A stretch of DNA of 64,000 nucleotides. Source: Mycobacterium persicum. Lineage in GTDB: Bacteria; Actinomycetota; Actinomycetes; Mycobacteriales; Mycobacteriaceae. Shown here piece after piece: positions 28,578 through 36,651 of this stretch (the first letter of the stretch is position 1; the number at the start of each line of letters is the position of its first letter). The stretch spans positions 1 to 64,000 of the forward strand of contig NZ_MVIF01000018.1 of NCBI RefSeq assembly GCF_002086675.1, written 5' to 3'. The position numbers and the translations under genes are program-made. The notes beneath the pieces were generated by a model. The model worked only from the letters and a program-made list of their open reading frames with translations. It had not been told where the DNA came from and did not search any database.

Positions 28578-30563
28578 ATGGATCCCGATAACGAGCGCGT
28601 CATCGAACGACCCGACGATCTGACAGCGTCGTGGCTGAGCGGGGCGCTCGGTGCCGGCACTGTCACCGGTTTCACCGTCGAGCGCATCGGCACCGGACAG
28701 ATGAGCGAGTGCTACCGCGTCGTGCCGACGTACGCCGCGGCCGGCGGCCCACCATCGGTAGTCCTCAAGGTCGCGGCCACCGACCCGATGAGCCGGCAGA
28801 CCGGCCGCACGTTGGGCCTCTACCAACGTGAGGTCCGGTTCTACCGCGACATCGCGCCACGGCTCGATGGTCCGGTCGCCCCCTGTTACCACGCGGCGGT
28901 AGACGTGTCGACCGGCGCATTCGACCTGCTGCTCGGCGACGCTGGGCCGGCCGTGGTCGGCGACGAAATCGCCGGCGCCACAATGGAACAAGCCCGGCTT
29001 GCGGTCGCGGAGCTGGGACGGCTGCACGGGCCGGCGCTCGGCGACGCGACGCTGGCCGACGCGCCGTGGCTTAACCGTGACGCCCCGCTGAATCAGGCGA
29101 TGATCGCTTCGCTCTACGGCAGCTTCGTCGAGCGTTACGGCGACCAGATCGCGCCCCGATGCCGGGACGTGTGCGACCGGCTGGTCGCCGCTTTCGACGG
29201 CTACCAACAAGGCGCTCAAGGCGCCATCCAGGGACTCGTACACGGCGACTACCGTTTGGACAACCTGCTTTTCGGCGAAGCCGGAGCCGACCGGGCGTTG
29301 ACGGTCGTCGACTGGCAGACCGTCTCCTGGGGTCCGGCGATGACCGATCTGGCGTACTTCCTGGGCTGTGCGCTACCGACGCCAGATCGCCGGGCCCATT
29401 ACCAGGACCTGCTGCGGACTTATCACCAAGCGCTGGGGCCCGAGCCGCCGATCAGCCTGACCGAGGTTGCCGAAGGTGTCCGTGGCCAGAGCTTTTTCGG
29501 CGTCATGATGGCAATCGTGTCGTCGATGCTGGTGGAGCGCACCGAGCGGGGTGACCGGTTGTTCATGACGATGCTGCAACGCCATTGCGACCACGTGCTG
29601 GACACCGACGCGTTGGCAACACTGCCGGCCGCCGAGCGACCCGAGCCGCTGCGGCCTTCGGACGACGACGAACTCGCCCACCCACCGACCGACGAACCGC
29701 TGTGGAGCGAGAGCTGGTACGCCGACTTCGTCGACGCGCCACAGGGATTGGGCGGCTGGTTCCGTCTCGGCCGGATAGCCGATCAGCACACCGCATGGGT
29801 GCATGCGCTGCTATGCGGACCCGACATGCCGACCGTGGCCGTCGTCGACGTCGATGTCTCGCTGCCCGACGACCCGTGGACGGTGCGCACCGACGCCATC
29901 GAGCTGGGTCACGCCGTCGGCGCACCGCTGCAGACGTATCGCGTCGACCTGCAGGCGCGCGGTCAGGCATATGCCGACCCCGCGGCATTGTTGCGCGGGG
30001 AGCCCGGAGATCCGGTCGAGGTCACGATGCGCCTGGTGTGGACCACCGACGGCCGTCCTTATCGGTATCGAATGACGTCGCGCTACGAAATCCCTTGCAC
30101 CGTATCGGGAACCGTCACCGTCGATGGGACCGGCTACCGCTTCGACTCCGTTCCCGGGCAACGCGACCACTCCTGGGGCGTGCGCGATTGGTGGGGCATG
30201 GACTGGATGTGGAGTGCCGTGCACCTCGACGACGGCACCCACCTGCACGGTGTCCGAATCCAAATCCCGGGCGCACCGGCCTTCAGTGTCGGCTACGTTC
30301 AGGACGCTGACGGGCTACTTACCGAGCTGCAGACGGTGAGCATTCAAGATAGCTTCGGCCCCAACGGTTTACCACTGCGCGCGATACTAAGCCTAGATCC
30401 CGGTGAGCTGACCGTGGACGTCGAGGTACGCGCGCACGCACCGGTGCGGCTGGTGGCCGTCGACGGGCGGGTAAGCCAATTCCCGCGCGCCTGGGCCGCT
30501 GTCAGCACCGCCGACGGCCGCAGCGGTGTGGGCTGGCTGGAATGGAATCGCAACCAGGCATGA
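28578..30563 (+). CDS. Aminoglycoside-phosphotransferase-fold kinase fused to a C-terminal beta-barrel domain
   Basis: A 661-residue two-domain protein. Residues 1 to about 360 have the APH/choline-kinase fold: VVLKVAATDP with the ATP-binding lysine, the catalytic loop HGDYRLDNLLF and the metal-binding VVDWQTVSWGP. Residues from about 390 resemble the beta-barrel domain found in hydroxyneurosporene-synthase-like and DUF7064/7065 proteins (GQRDHSWGVRDWWG is a typical core). The substrate is unknown; in this family the targets are often alcohols of lipids or terpenoids, not antibiotics. The ATG at 28578 lies two bases after the lipT stop, and the stop overlaps the gluconokinase start as ATGA, so the three were probably one operon. 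Confidence 0.78.
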   Translation: MDPDNERVIERPDDLTASWLSGALGAGTVTGFTVERIGTGQMSECYRVVPTYAAAGGPPSVVLKVAATDPMSRQTGRTLGLYQREVRFYRDIAPRLDGPVAPCYHAAVDVSTGAFDLLLGDAGPAVVGDEIAGATMEQARLAVAELGRLHGPALGDATLADAPWLNRDAPLNQAMIASLYGSFVERYGDQIAPRCRDVCDRLVAAFDGYQQGAQGAIQGLVHGDYRLDNLLFGEAGADRALTVVDWQTVSWGPAMTDLAYFLGCALPTPDRRAHYQDLLRTYHQALGPEPPISLTEVAEGVRGQSFFGVMMAIVSSMLVERTERGDRLFMTMLQRHCDHVLDTDALATLPAAERPEPLRPSDDDELAHPPTDEPLWSESWYADFVDAPQGLGGWFRLGRIADQHTAWVHALLCGPDMPTVAVVDVDVSLPDDPWTVRTDAIELGHAVGAPLQTYRVDLQARGQAYADPAALLRGEPGDPVEVTMRLVWTTDGRPYRYRMTSRYEIPCTVSGTVTVDGTGYRFDSVPGQRDHSWGVRDWWGMDWMWSAVHLDDGTHLHGVRIQIPGAPAFSVGYVQDADGLLTELQTVSIQDSFGPNGLPLRAILSLDPGELTVDVEVRAHAPVRLVAVDGRVSQFPRAWAAVSTADGRSGVGWLEWNRNQA

Positions 30564-31087
30564 CCACGGCGCGCGCGTCGATGCGTTGTCCCATTGTGGT
30601 GATGGGTGTTTCCGGGTCCGGCAAGTCGACGGTGGGCGCTGCCCTCGCCCGGCGGCTGGGCATGCCGTTCCTGGATGCCGACACGCTGCATCCACCGGCA
30701 AATGTCGCCAAGATGGCCACCGGCCAACCGCTGGACGACGACGATCGCTACCCCTGGCTGCGACGGGTGGGGGAGTGGCTGGCCGCCCACCGGGACGGCG
30801 GCGTGGTCAGCTGTTCGGCGCTCAAACGGAGCCACCGCGATCAATTGCGAGCGCATTGCCCGCAGCTGCGATTTCTGCATCTGAGCGGCTCGGCGGAACT
30901 GATCGCCCGGCGGCTGGCCGGCCGAACCGAGCACTTCATGCCGGCTGCGCTGCTGCGCTCGCAGCTGGACACGCTGGAGCCGCTCGCCGGCGACGAGTCG
31001 GGTGTCGTCGTGGATCTAAGTCAGGACGTCGATGCGATCGTCGAGCGCTTCCTGGCTAGCTCCGGCGGCGCTTACCCTGGCGCTTGA
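30560..31087 (+). CDS. gntK: Gluconokinase
   Basis: A 175-residue kinase that phosphorylates D-gluconate to 6-phosphogluconate. It has a P-loop GVSGSGKST, DADTLHPPANVAKMATGQPLDD (substrate and metal region), SCSALKRSHRD and LAGRTEHFMPA, all typical of GntK; the length matches the family. The start is placed at 30560, where ATG overlaps the upstream stop; a start six codons upstream also exists. The 3' end overlaps the converging DoxX-type gene by 32 bases. No gluconate permease or dehydrogenase is adjacent. Confidence 0.92.
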   Translation: MTTARASMRCPIVVMGVSGSGKSTVGAALARRLGMPFLDADTLHPPANVAKMATGQPLDDDDRYPWLRRVGEWLAAHRDGGVVSCSALKRSHRDQLRAHCPQLRFLHLSGSAELIARRLAGRTEHFMPAALLRSQLDTLEPLAGDESGVVVDLSQDVDAIVERFLASSGGAYPGA

Positions 31088-31913
31088 CCTGCTCACGTGC
31101 GGTGTCGGCCAGATCGCTGCCGCGTGCCACCGCCGTGTCGGCGAGCTGGGAACCCTGGTGACGCACGGTATCGGCGAGTTCCAGGCGGCGCTGCCGGGCC
31201 TTGCTGGCCAGCTTTTCGCCCCGGGCGCGCGCCGCCTCGGCCAGCGGCGCTCCTTTTTCGGCCGCGGTACCGGCCAGATGGCGGCCGCGTTCCAGGGCGG
31301 CTTCGGCGTAGGGCGCGCTCTTTTCGGCGGCTGTCTCGGCCAGCTCCCGGCCACGCTCGGCTCCGGCCTTCAGGCCGTGCACGATCTTGTCGCCGAGCTC
31401 TCCTAGCTCAGTGCCCAGTACGGTGTCGTCGGATCCCGGCAACGTCGAGGACACCGCCTCGGAGAGGCGGCTCGCCGCGCGCCGGCCGCGCCACGCCAAC
31501 GACGGCTTGCCCGCGGTGTCCGCCGAGGCGATGATCAACCCGCCCAGCAGGCTCAGGTCGGTCAGGAATTCGCGCCGCTTCTGCGCCTTGACCGCCGGAT
31601 CGGGTTCGCTCCAAAACATATGGGCGCCAAGGTTGCCCGGAATCACGGTCAGCGCCAGCGCCGCCGAGGCGAAACGAGGTAGCCGGCCGGTGGCCAGCAG
31701 CACGCCACCCCCGATCTGGACGGCCGCGTTGATCTGAGCGAACGTCTCGGCATTGGAGGGAATGCTGCTGCCGACGGGATCGGGCAGCGTCCGCAATCCG
31801 CTCACGGTGGGCTGGGCGGCTTCCGCCGCGGGTTTCGGGTTGAGCAGCGACTCCACTCCCTGGCCGATGAACGCCGCTGACAGCATGGGTCGGGCGATTC
31901 TGCGAATCAACAT
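31056..31913 (-). CDS. DoxX family membrane protein with a helical repeat tail
   Basis: A 285-residue protein. The first part (about residues 1-140) has the DoxX layout: RRIARPMLSAAFIGQGVESL, then helices around INAAVQIGGGVLLATGRL and LALTVIPGNLGAHMFW, and LTDLSLLGGLIIAS. From about 185 on it becomes a long amphipathic, Ala/Glu/Arg-rich helix with quasi-repeats (ERGRELAETAAEKSAPYAEA, ERGRHLAGTAAEKGAPLAEA, ARGEKLASKA), resembling apolipoprotein-like tails. DoxX proteins are linked to redox homeostasis in mycobacteria. The internal ATG at 31913 is chosen because the upstream extension is proline/glycine-rich and not membrane-like. It is divergent from pncA. Confidence 0.8.
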   Translation of the reverse strand: MLIRRIARPMLSAAFIGQGVESLLNPKPAAEAAQPTVSGLRTLPDPVGSSIPSNAETFAQINAAVQIGGGVLLATGRLPRFASAALALTVIPGNLGAHMFWSEPDPAVKAQKRREFLTDLSLLGGLIIASADTAGKPSLAWRGRRAASRLSEAVSSTLPGSDDTVLGTELGELGDKIVHGLKAGAERGRELAETAAEKSAPYAEAALERGRHLAGTAAEKGAPLAEAARARGEKLASKARQRRLELADTVRHQGSQLADTAVARGSDLADTAREQVKRQGKRRRS

Positions 31914-32008
31914 GGGCGGGGTATTCCCCGGTCCGGGTGCCGGCAAACCGGCCGGGCCGTCGCCGCAGCCCCAAGCAGCCCGCAACCGCTGGGATTAGGG
32001 TGGACAAC

Positions 32009-32569
32009 GTGCGAGCACTGATCATCGTCGACCTGCAGAACGATTTCTGCGAAGGCGGCTCGGTGCCGGTGGCGGGCGCCGACCGATTGGCCCGGGCGAT
32101 CAATGACTATCTGGCCGGCCGGCCCGGTTACCGTCACGTGGTGGCCACCGAGGATTTCCACATCGATCCTGGCGACCACTTCTCCGACCGGCCGGACTAT
32201 TGCTCGTCGTGGCCAGCGCACTGCCGCGCCGGAAGCCGCGGCGCCGACATCCATCCCGACCTCGACACCGGCCAACTCGAGGCCGTCTTCCGCAAGGGTG
32301 CCTACGGCGCCGCCTACAGCGGGGCCGAGGGTGTCGACGAGCACGGCACCACCCTGGTGGATTGGCTGCGGCAACGCGGGATCGACGAGGTCGACGTGGT
32401 CGGCGTCGCCACTGATCATTGCGTGCGGTGCACCGCCGAGGACATGGACCGCGCCGGCTTCGCGACTCGGGTGTTGGTCGACCTGACCGCGGGAGCGTCG
32501 GCCGACACCACCGACGAGGCGCTGACGCAGCTGCGCACCGCCGGCATCGCATTGATCCGGACCCGCTGA
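32009..32569 (+). CDS. pncA: Nicotinamidase/pyrazinamidase
   Basis: A 186-residue enzyme, the same length as M. tuberculosis PncA. It deamidates nicotinamide to nicotinate in NAD recycling, and in M. tuberculosis also activates the drug pyrazinamide. Catalytic Asp8, Lys96 and Cys138 and iron ligands Asp49, His51, His57 and His71 are all at the standard positions. His57 is retained, unlike the His57Asp change of M. bovis. The GTG start at 32009 gives exact length agreement. The stop overlaps the next gene's ATG (TGATG). Confidence 0.96.
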   Translation: MRALIIVDLQNDFCEGGSVPVAGADRLARAINDYLAGRPGYRHVVATEDFHIDPGDHFSDRPDYCSSWPAHCRAGSRGADIHPDLDTGQLEAVFRKGAYGAAYSGAEGVDEHGTTLVDWLRQRGIDEVDVVGVATDHCVRCTAEDMDRAGFATRVLVDLTAGASADTTDEALTQLRTAGIALIRTR

Positions 32570-33375
32570 TGGCGCTGCCGGATCGCGACGATCTCCTGGC
32601 CGCTGTCGAGCGGTCGCCGCGGGCCGCCGCAGCGCACGACCGCGCCGGCTGGGTAGGGCTGTTCACCGGCGACGGCCGGGTCCAAGACCCGGTGGGCTCG
32701 CAGCCGCACGTGGGCCACGAGCAGATCGGCCGCTTCTTCGACACTTTCATCGGTCCGCGAGATATCAAGTTCCACCGAGACCTCGACATCGTCTCCGCCC
32801 CGGTCGTCCTGCGCGACGTCGAACTCGAGGTGGAGATGGCACCCGCGGTGACGATGTTCGTTCCCGCCTTCTTGCGCTACGACCTGCGAAAGGTCAACGG
32901 CGACTGGAAGATTGCCGTTCTGCGGGCGTACTGGGACTTGCCGGCGATGATGCTGCAGTTCCTGCGGAGCGGAACGCCGGCGATGTCGCCGGCGTTGAAG
33001 CTGTCGCAGGGGCTGTTGGGCAATCAGGGCCTGCGCGGCACCGGCGGCTTCCTGGCCGGATTCCGCCGGGCGGGCGCACGTCGCCAGAAACTGGTGACGA
33101 CATTTCTCGACGCGGTCGGGCGCGGTGACACCTACGCCGCTGGGCGTGCGCTGTCGCCTACTGCGGCAATGACTTTGGGTGATGACGAGGTACTGGACCC
33201 GGCCGAACTAGCACAACAGCTCCGTGGGGTCAGCTGGACGAAGATCAACGGCGCCGGATCAACGGTCACGGTGTCGCTGGCATCCGATCATGGGCGCGGG
33301 ATCATGTTCGCCGAACTGCCGTGGCGCGGATGGCGCGGGAATCTGATCAACCGGATCCGTTACTTCCCGGCGTGA
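32569..33375 (+). CDS. SnoaL/NTF2-like fold protein (Rv2042c-like)
   Basis: A 268-residue protein that appears to contain two NTF2-like half domains: the first has WVGLFTGDGRVQDPVGSQPHVG and a strand-rich end (VNGDWKIAVLRAYWD), the second starts near QKLVTTFLDAVGRGDTYAAG and ends GWRGNLINRIRYFP. Such folds form ligand-binding pockets or isomerases; no catalytic residues can be assigned. The start overlaps the pncA stop, so the pair is translationally coupled, as in M. tuberculosis. Function unknown. Confidence 0.8.
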   Translation: MALPDRDDLLAAVERSPRAAAAHDRAGWVGLFTGDGRVQDPVGSQPHVGHEQIGRFFDTFIGPRDIKFHRDLDIVSAPVVLRDVELEVEMAPAVTMFVPAFLRYDLRKVNGDWKIAVLRAYWDLPAMMLQFLRSGTPAMSPALKLSQGLLGNQGLRGTGGFLAGFRRAGARRQKLVTTFLDAVGRGDTYAAGRALSPTAAMTLGDDEVLDPAELAQQLRGVSWTKINGAGSTVTVSLASDHGRGIMFAELPWRGWRGNLINRIRYFPA

Positions 33376-33398
33376 TTCGGTGGGGGCGACGGTAGCGG

Positions 33399-34061
33399 TC
33401 ACAGATCGCTGCGCACGGTGTGCGCCGCGGCGACCGACATCTGGGCGACCTCCTCGATGAGGTCGTTTCGGGACACGGTCAGCTTTCCGTCGAGCCAACT
33501 GGTGACGGCCTTCGCGGTGCCGGCCACGATCACCAGTGTGGCGAGCCGCAGCCGATGGTATTGGCTCTGGTCGCTGCCGGTCCCGGCGAGCAGCAGCTGG
33601 GTAAGCAGCTCGGCGAGTTCGTGCTCGGCCCCGCCGACGGTGTCTTTGAGCAGCTCGCTGCCGATCAGCTCGGTGAACAACCGCGCCTTGCGGGGATCAT
33701 CGGTCAGCACCGTGATCACCCGACCGATACCCATCCGCGCGCGATCTATCAGCTCCGTGGCGGAATCTGTCATCGAATCGAGAACGCCGCTGCTGATTTC
33801 GGCGAGCAGACCCTGCGCCAGGGTCACGAACAGCTCGTCGCGGGTCCGGAAGCTTTCATAGAAGTACCGCTTCGACAGGCCGGCCTGCCGACTGACCGCC
33901 TCGATGGTCGTCGCCGCCATCCCGACGGTGCCGGCAACTTCCAGGCACCCCTCGAGCAACTGATTTCGGCGCAGGTCGCGTCGTTCCGCTGCGCTGACGC
34001 CGCGAAATGGCCTCACGACGCGGATCACGAAGTCATCTTGACACAGCATCGTGCTGCCCAT
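33399..34061 (-). CDS. TetR family regulator
   Basis: A 220-residue TetR regulator. The N-terminal helix-turn-helix reads MAATTIEAVSRQAGLSKRYFYESFRTRDELF, followed by an all-helical ligand domain. It faces the ferredoxin-reductase-type gene across 78 bases holding two inverted repeats, so it most likely represses that reductase/oxygenase pair and itself. The start could be any of several: ATG at 34061 or ATG at 34049 (residue 5). No counterpart lies between Rv2042c and Rv2041c in M. tuberculosis, so this is part of an inserted cassette. Confidence 0.88.
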   Translation of the reverse strand: MGSTMLCQDDFVIRVVRPFRGVSAAERRDLRRNQLLEGCLEVAGTVGMAATTIEAVSRQAGLSKRYFYESFRTRDELFVTLAQGLLAEISSGVLDSMTDSATELIDRARMGIGRVITVLTDDPRKARLFTELIGSELLKDTVGGAEHELAELLTQLLLAGTGSDQSQYHRLRLATLVIVAGTAKAVTSWLDGKLTVSRNDLIEEVAQMSVAAAHTVRSDL

Positions 34062-34102
34062 GCTGCCTGGAGATGCTCGCGCCGTCCGTGTGAATTAGTG
34101 AC

Positions 34103-34136
34103 TTTCGGCCCTACGGCCAAAACGTGACACCTGTCA
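34103..34136. promoter_or_regulatory. Candidate TetR operators
   Basis: Two dyads lie in the divergent promoter region: TTTCGGCC-CTAC-GGCCAAAA (34103-34122, 7 of 8 pairs) and TGACA-CC-TGTCA (34125-34136, perfect arms). Either could be the binding site of the adjacent TetR protein. Confidence 0.5.
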
Positions 34137-34139
34137 ACA

Positions 34140-35306
34140 TTGTCGGAACCGTCCAGTTCCTACTTTGTGGCAGGGGACCCGATGCCGAGCCTTCCCACGA
34201 TGCCGCGGGTTACCCTGTTCCGCCCGAGGAAACCCAATCCGGTCGTCCTGCCGCGGCCCAACGGCCCGTCGCGGCGATGGGGGCAATCCCAGACGACGTC
34301 GGCGCGACGACCCGTTCGGGTTGTCGAGGTCATCCGCGAGACCGACGATGCGGTGACGCTGGTGCTGGAGGTCACCGACGGGCGGCCGGTCGAGTTCCGC
34401 GCCGGGCAGTACCTGACGCACTGCTTCGACGTCGACGGCGTGACCGTCAAGCGCGCCTATTCGATCAGCGCGCCTGAGGGCGATCGACTGGCCTGCACCG
34501 TCAAGGCGATCGACGGCGGCGTCGTGTCAGGCTTCGTGCACCGCAACGTCGCTGCCGGATACGAGTACACGGTGCTGGGCCCATCGGGTGATTTCGTGCT
34601 TCCCGACATTGACGAAAATCACGCGGTGCCACTGGCGTTCCTGGCCGCCGGCAGCGGGATCACGCCGGTGATCGGCATGATCGAAACCGCACTGCGACAG
34701 TCGGCGGAACGCGAGATATCGCTGGTGTACGCGTCGCGGCGGCAAGGCGAGATCATCTTCGAGCGGCGACTGTCAGCGTTGGCCGCCGCATATCCGCGGC
34801 TGCGGGTGTTGCACGTGCTCTCGCAGCCGGCGCCGGCGTGGCCGGGAGAGGCCGGACGGCTCACCGGCGAACGTGCCGCCACGCTCTTGGCGGCAGGCTC
34901 GGACACCCAGGTATACCTCCGCGGCCCAACGGAATTGATGGACGTGACCACCGCCGCGCTGACGCGCGGCGGTGTCGACGCCGGTCGCATCCATCGAGAG
35001 CGGTTCTATGCGGCGCCCCATCACACCCGCACGCTGCCGACCGAACCGCACGATGTGGAGTTTCGCGTGACCGGTCGCACCGTCACCCAGCAGCCGGGCG
35101 AGACGATTCTGGAGGCGGGTCTGCGCAGCGGATTGAAGCTCAACTTCAGCTGCACCGTCGGCGGTTGCGCCGCATGCAAACTCAAAGTGATCAGCGGCGC
35201 GGTGGCCGTCGACGAACCGAACTGTTTGAGCGACCAGGAACGATCCGCTGGCTACATCCTCAGCTGCTCGGCCTACGCCCAAGAAAGCGTCGTCCTCGAC
35301 GCCTAA
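34140..35306 (+). CDS. Ferredoxin-NADP reductase type oxidoreductase with C-terminal [2Fe-2S] domain
   Basis: A 388-residue (or slightly shorter) electron-transfer protein. A flavin-binding barrel with RAYSIS is followed by an NAD(P)-binding domain (FLAAGSGITPVIGM) and a plant-type ferredoxin domain with CTVGGCAACK and a fourth cysteine near the end (LSCSAY); the first cysteine loop reads NFSCTVGGCAAC. The order resembles Rv3230c, the reductase that feeds the DesA3 desaturase. It should pass electrons from NADPH or NADH to the diiron protein encoded 18 bases downstream. The start is unsure: TTG at 34140, GTG at 34167 or ATG at 34182; the last gives a cleaner N-terminus. Confidence 0.88.
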   Translation: MSEPSSSYFVAGDPMPSLPTMPRVTLFRPRKPNPVVLPRPNGPSRRWGQSQTTSARRPVRVVEVIRETDDAVTLVLEVTDGRPVEFRAGQYLTHCFDVDGVTVKRAYSISAPEGDRLACTVKAIDGGVVSGFVHRNVAAGYEYTVLGPSGDFVLPDIDENHAVPLAFLAAGSGITPVIGMIETALRQSAEREISLVYASRRQGEIIFERRLSALAAAYPRLRVLHVLSQPAPAWPGEAGRLTGERAATLLAAGSDTQVYLRGPTELMDVTTAALTRGGVDAGRIHRERFYAAPHHTRTLPTEPHDVEFRVTGRTVTQQPGETILEAGLRSGLKLNFSCTVGGCAACKLKVISGAVAVDEPNCLSDQERSAGYILSCSAYAQESVVLDA

Positions 35307-35324
35307 AACCCCAGGAGGTTGGAG

Positions 35325-36596
35325 ATGACTTCGACTGTGAAGACTTCGGTGGAATCGATGGTGCGCGGGCTACCGATCAAGGCGCAGAACAAGATTCACC
35401 AGACCCTCGACAGTGTCGGGTTGATGCTGTCGGTGCAGAACCCGAAAGTTGCCGTCTCCATGGCGCCTTCGGCGGTACGGGGACTGGTGCTGGGCAAAGG
35501 CAAGCGCGGCGATCACGTGGATATGCCTGCCCACCACAGTGCGCACTTTCGGCTCAATTACCAAAGCGACTTCGCCGAGATGTATGACCTCTATCGTCGC
35601 GCGGTGTCCAAGCAGTGGGACGGTGACGCCGACCTACCGTGGGACCTCGACGTCACCCCCGACAACCCCGACGCGCAAATCCTGCCGCGCAGCTTCGTGC
35701 CGTTCAAGGAAATCGAGGGATTCGGTGTTCGGCTGACGGCGCTGGAGGAGCGCCAACTGACCTGGGACATCGCGGCGTGGCTGCTCAGCCAGTTCATGCA
35801 CGGTGAGCAGGGCGCCCTGTTCGCTTCGGCTCAGGTGACCGAGTGCGTGCATTGGACCGACGCGAAGCTCTACGGAGCAACCCAGGTCATGGACGAGGGC
35901 CGGCATCTCGAGGTGTTCCTGCGCTACCTCGACACCAAGCTCGAGAAGATCTACACCGTCAACGACAACCTCTTCGTCCTCATCGACGAGCTGATGACCG
36001 ACGGCCGTTGGGATTTCAAGTTTCTCGGTATGCAGATCATGATCGAGGGCCTGGCGCTCGGCGCGTTCACCACCATCTTCCAGCAGACCCGTGAGCCGCT
36101 GCTCAAACAGCTGCTCAAGATGGTGATCCAAGACGAAGCCCGCCACGTGCACTATGGCGTGCTGGCGTTGCGCGACCACATCACCCAGAACATCTCGGAA
36201 AAGGAGCGGCGCGAGCGCGAAGACTGGGTCTATGAGGTGGCGCTGCTGATGCGCAACCGGTTCCTGATGCACGAGGTGTACGAAGAGTGGTTCTCCCACA
36301 AGGTGCCGCTCAGGGTCTGGGACCAACAGATGCTGGATTCGCCCAGCATGGTCAAGTTCCGCAGCATCATGTTCGAGCGGCTCATTCCCAACCTCGAATA
36401 CATCGGGCTGATGAGCGACCGGATCAAGACCCATTACGAAAAGTCCGGGCTCACCCAATATCTGGGCGGCAAAAACGCCACCCAGCTCACCGAGGACGAC
36501 CTGACCGTCGACGCGGGCGCCGGTTACGACGCCGACGAGATGCCGGCCGAATTGCAGGAGTTGGCGGCGGGGGCCGCGCCCTCGAGAGTCGGATAA
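35325..36596 (+). CDS. Ferritin-like diiron oxygenase
   Basis: A 423-residue helical protein with carboxylate-bridged diiron motifs: Glu in HGEQGALFASAQ and ECVHWTD, DEGRHLEVF, IEGLALGAF and DEARHVHYG. The repeated EX-H pattern marks a ferritin-like oxygenase or N-oxygenase family. A perfect AGGAGG (35313-35318) sits six bases before the ATG at 35325, deciding this start over the TTG at 35319. With the adjacent [2Fe-2S] reductase it should form a complete monooxygenase or desaturase under TetR control. The substrate cannot be read; a fatty or aromatic compound is possible. Confidence 0.85.
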   Translation: MTSTVKTSVESMVRGLPIKAQNKIHQTLDSVGLMLSVQNPKVAVSMAPSAVRGLVLGKGKRGDHVDMPAHHSAHFRLNYQSDFAEMYDLYRRAVSKQWDGDADLPWDLDVTPDNPDAQILPRSFVPFKEIEGFGVRLTALEERQLTWDIAAWLLSQFMHGEQGALFASAQVTECVHWTDAKLYGATQVMDEGRHLEVFLRYLDTKLEKIYTVNDNLFVLIDELMTDGRWDFKFLGMQIMIEGLALGAFTTIFQQTREPLLKQLLKMVIQDEARHVHYGVLALRDHITQNISEKERREREDWVYEVALLMRNRFLMHEVYEEWFSHKVPLRVWDQQMLDSPSMVKFRSIMFERLIPNLEYIGLMSDRIKTHYEKSGLTQYLGGKNATQLTEDDLTVDAGAGYDADEMPAELQELAAGAAPSRVG

Positions 36597-36651
36597 CGGA
36601 TCGGGTCGGGCCGCTTGTTCGACCGTCACCGTCGTGTCACCGACAGGCGTC

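Noticed and set aside
32009-32569. Natural pyrazinamide-resistance change in PncA
   Set aside because: His57 and all other catalytic and metal residues are intact, so no known inactivating change is visible.
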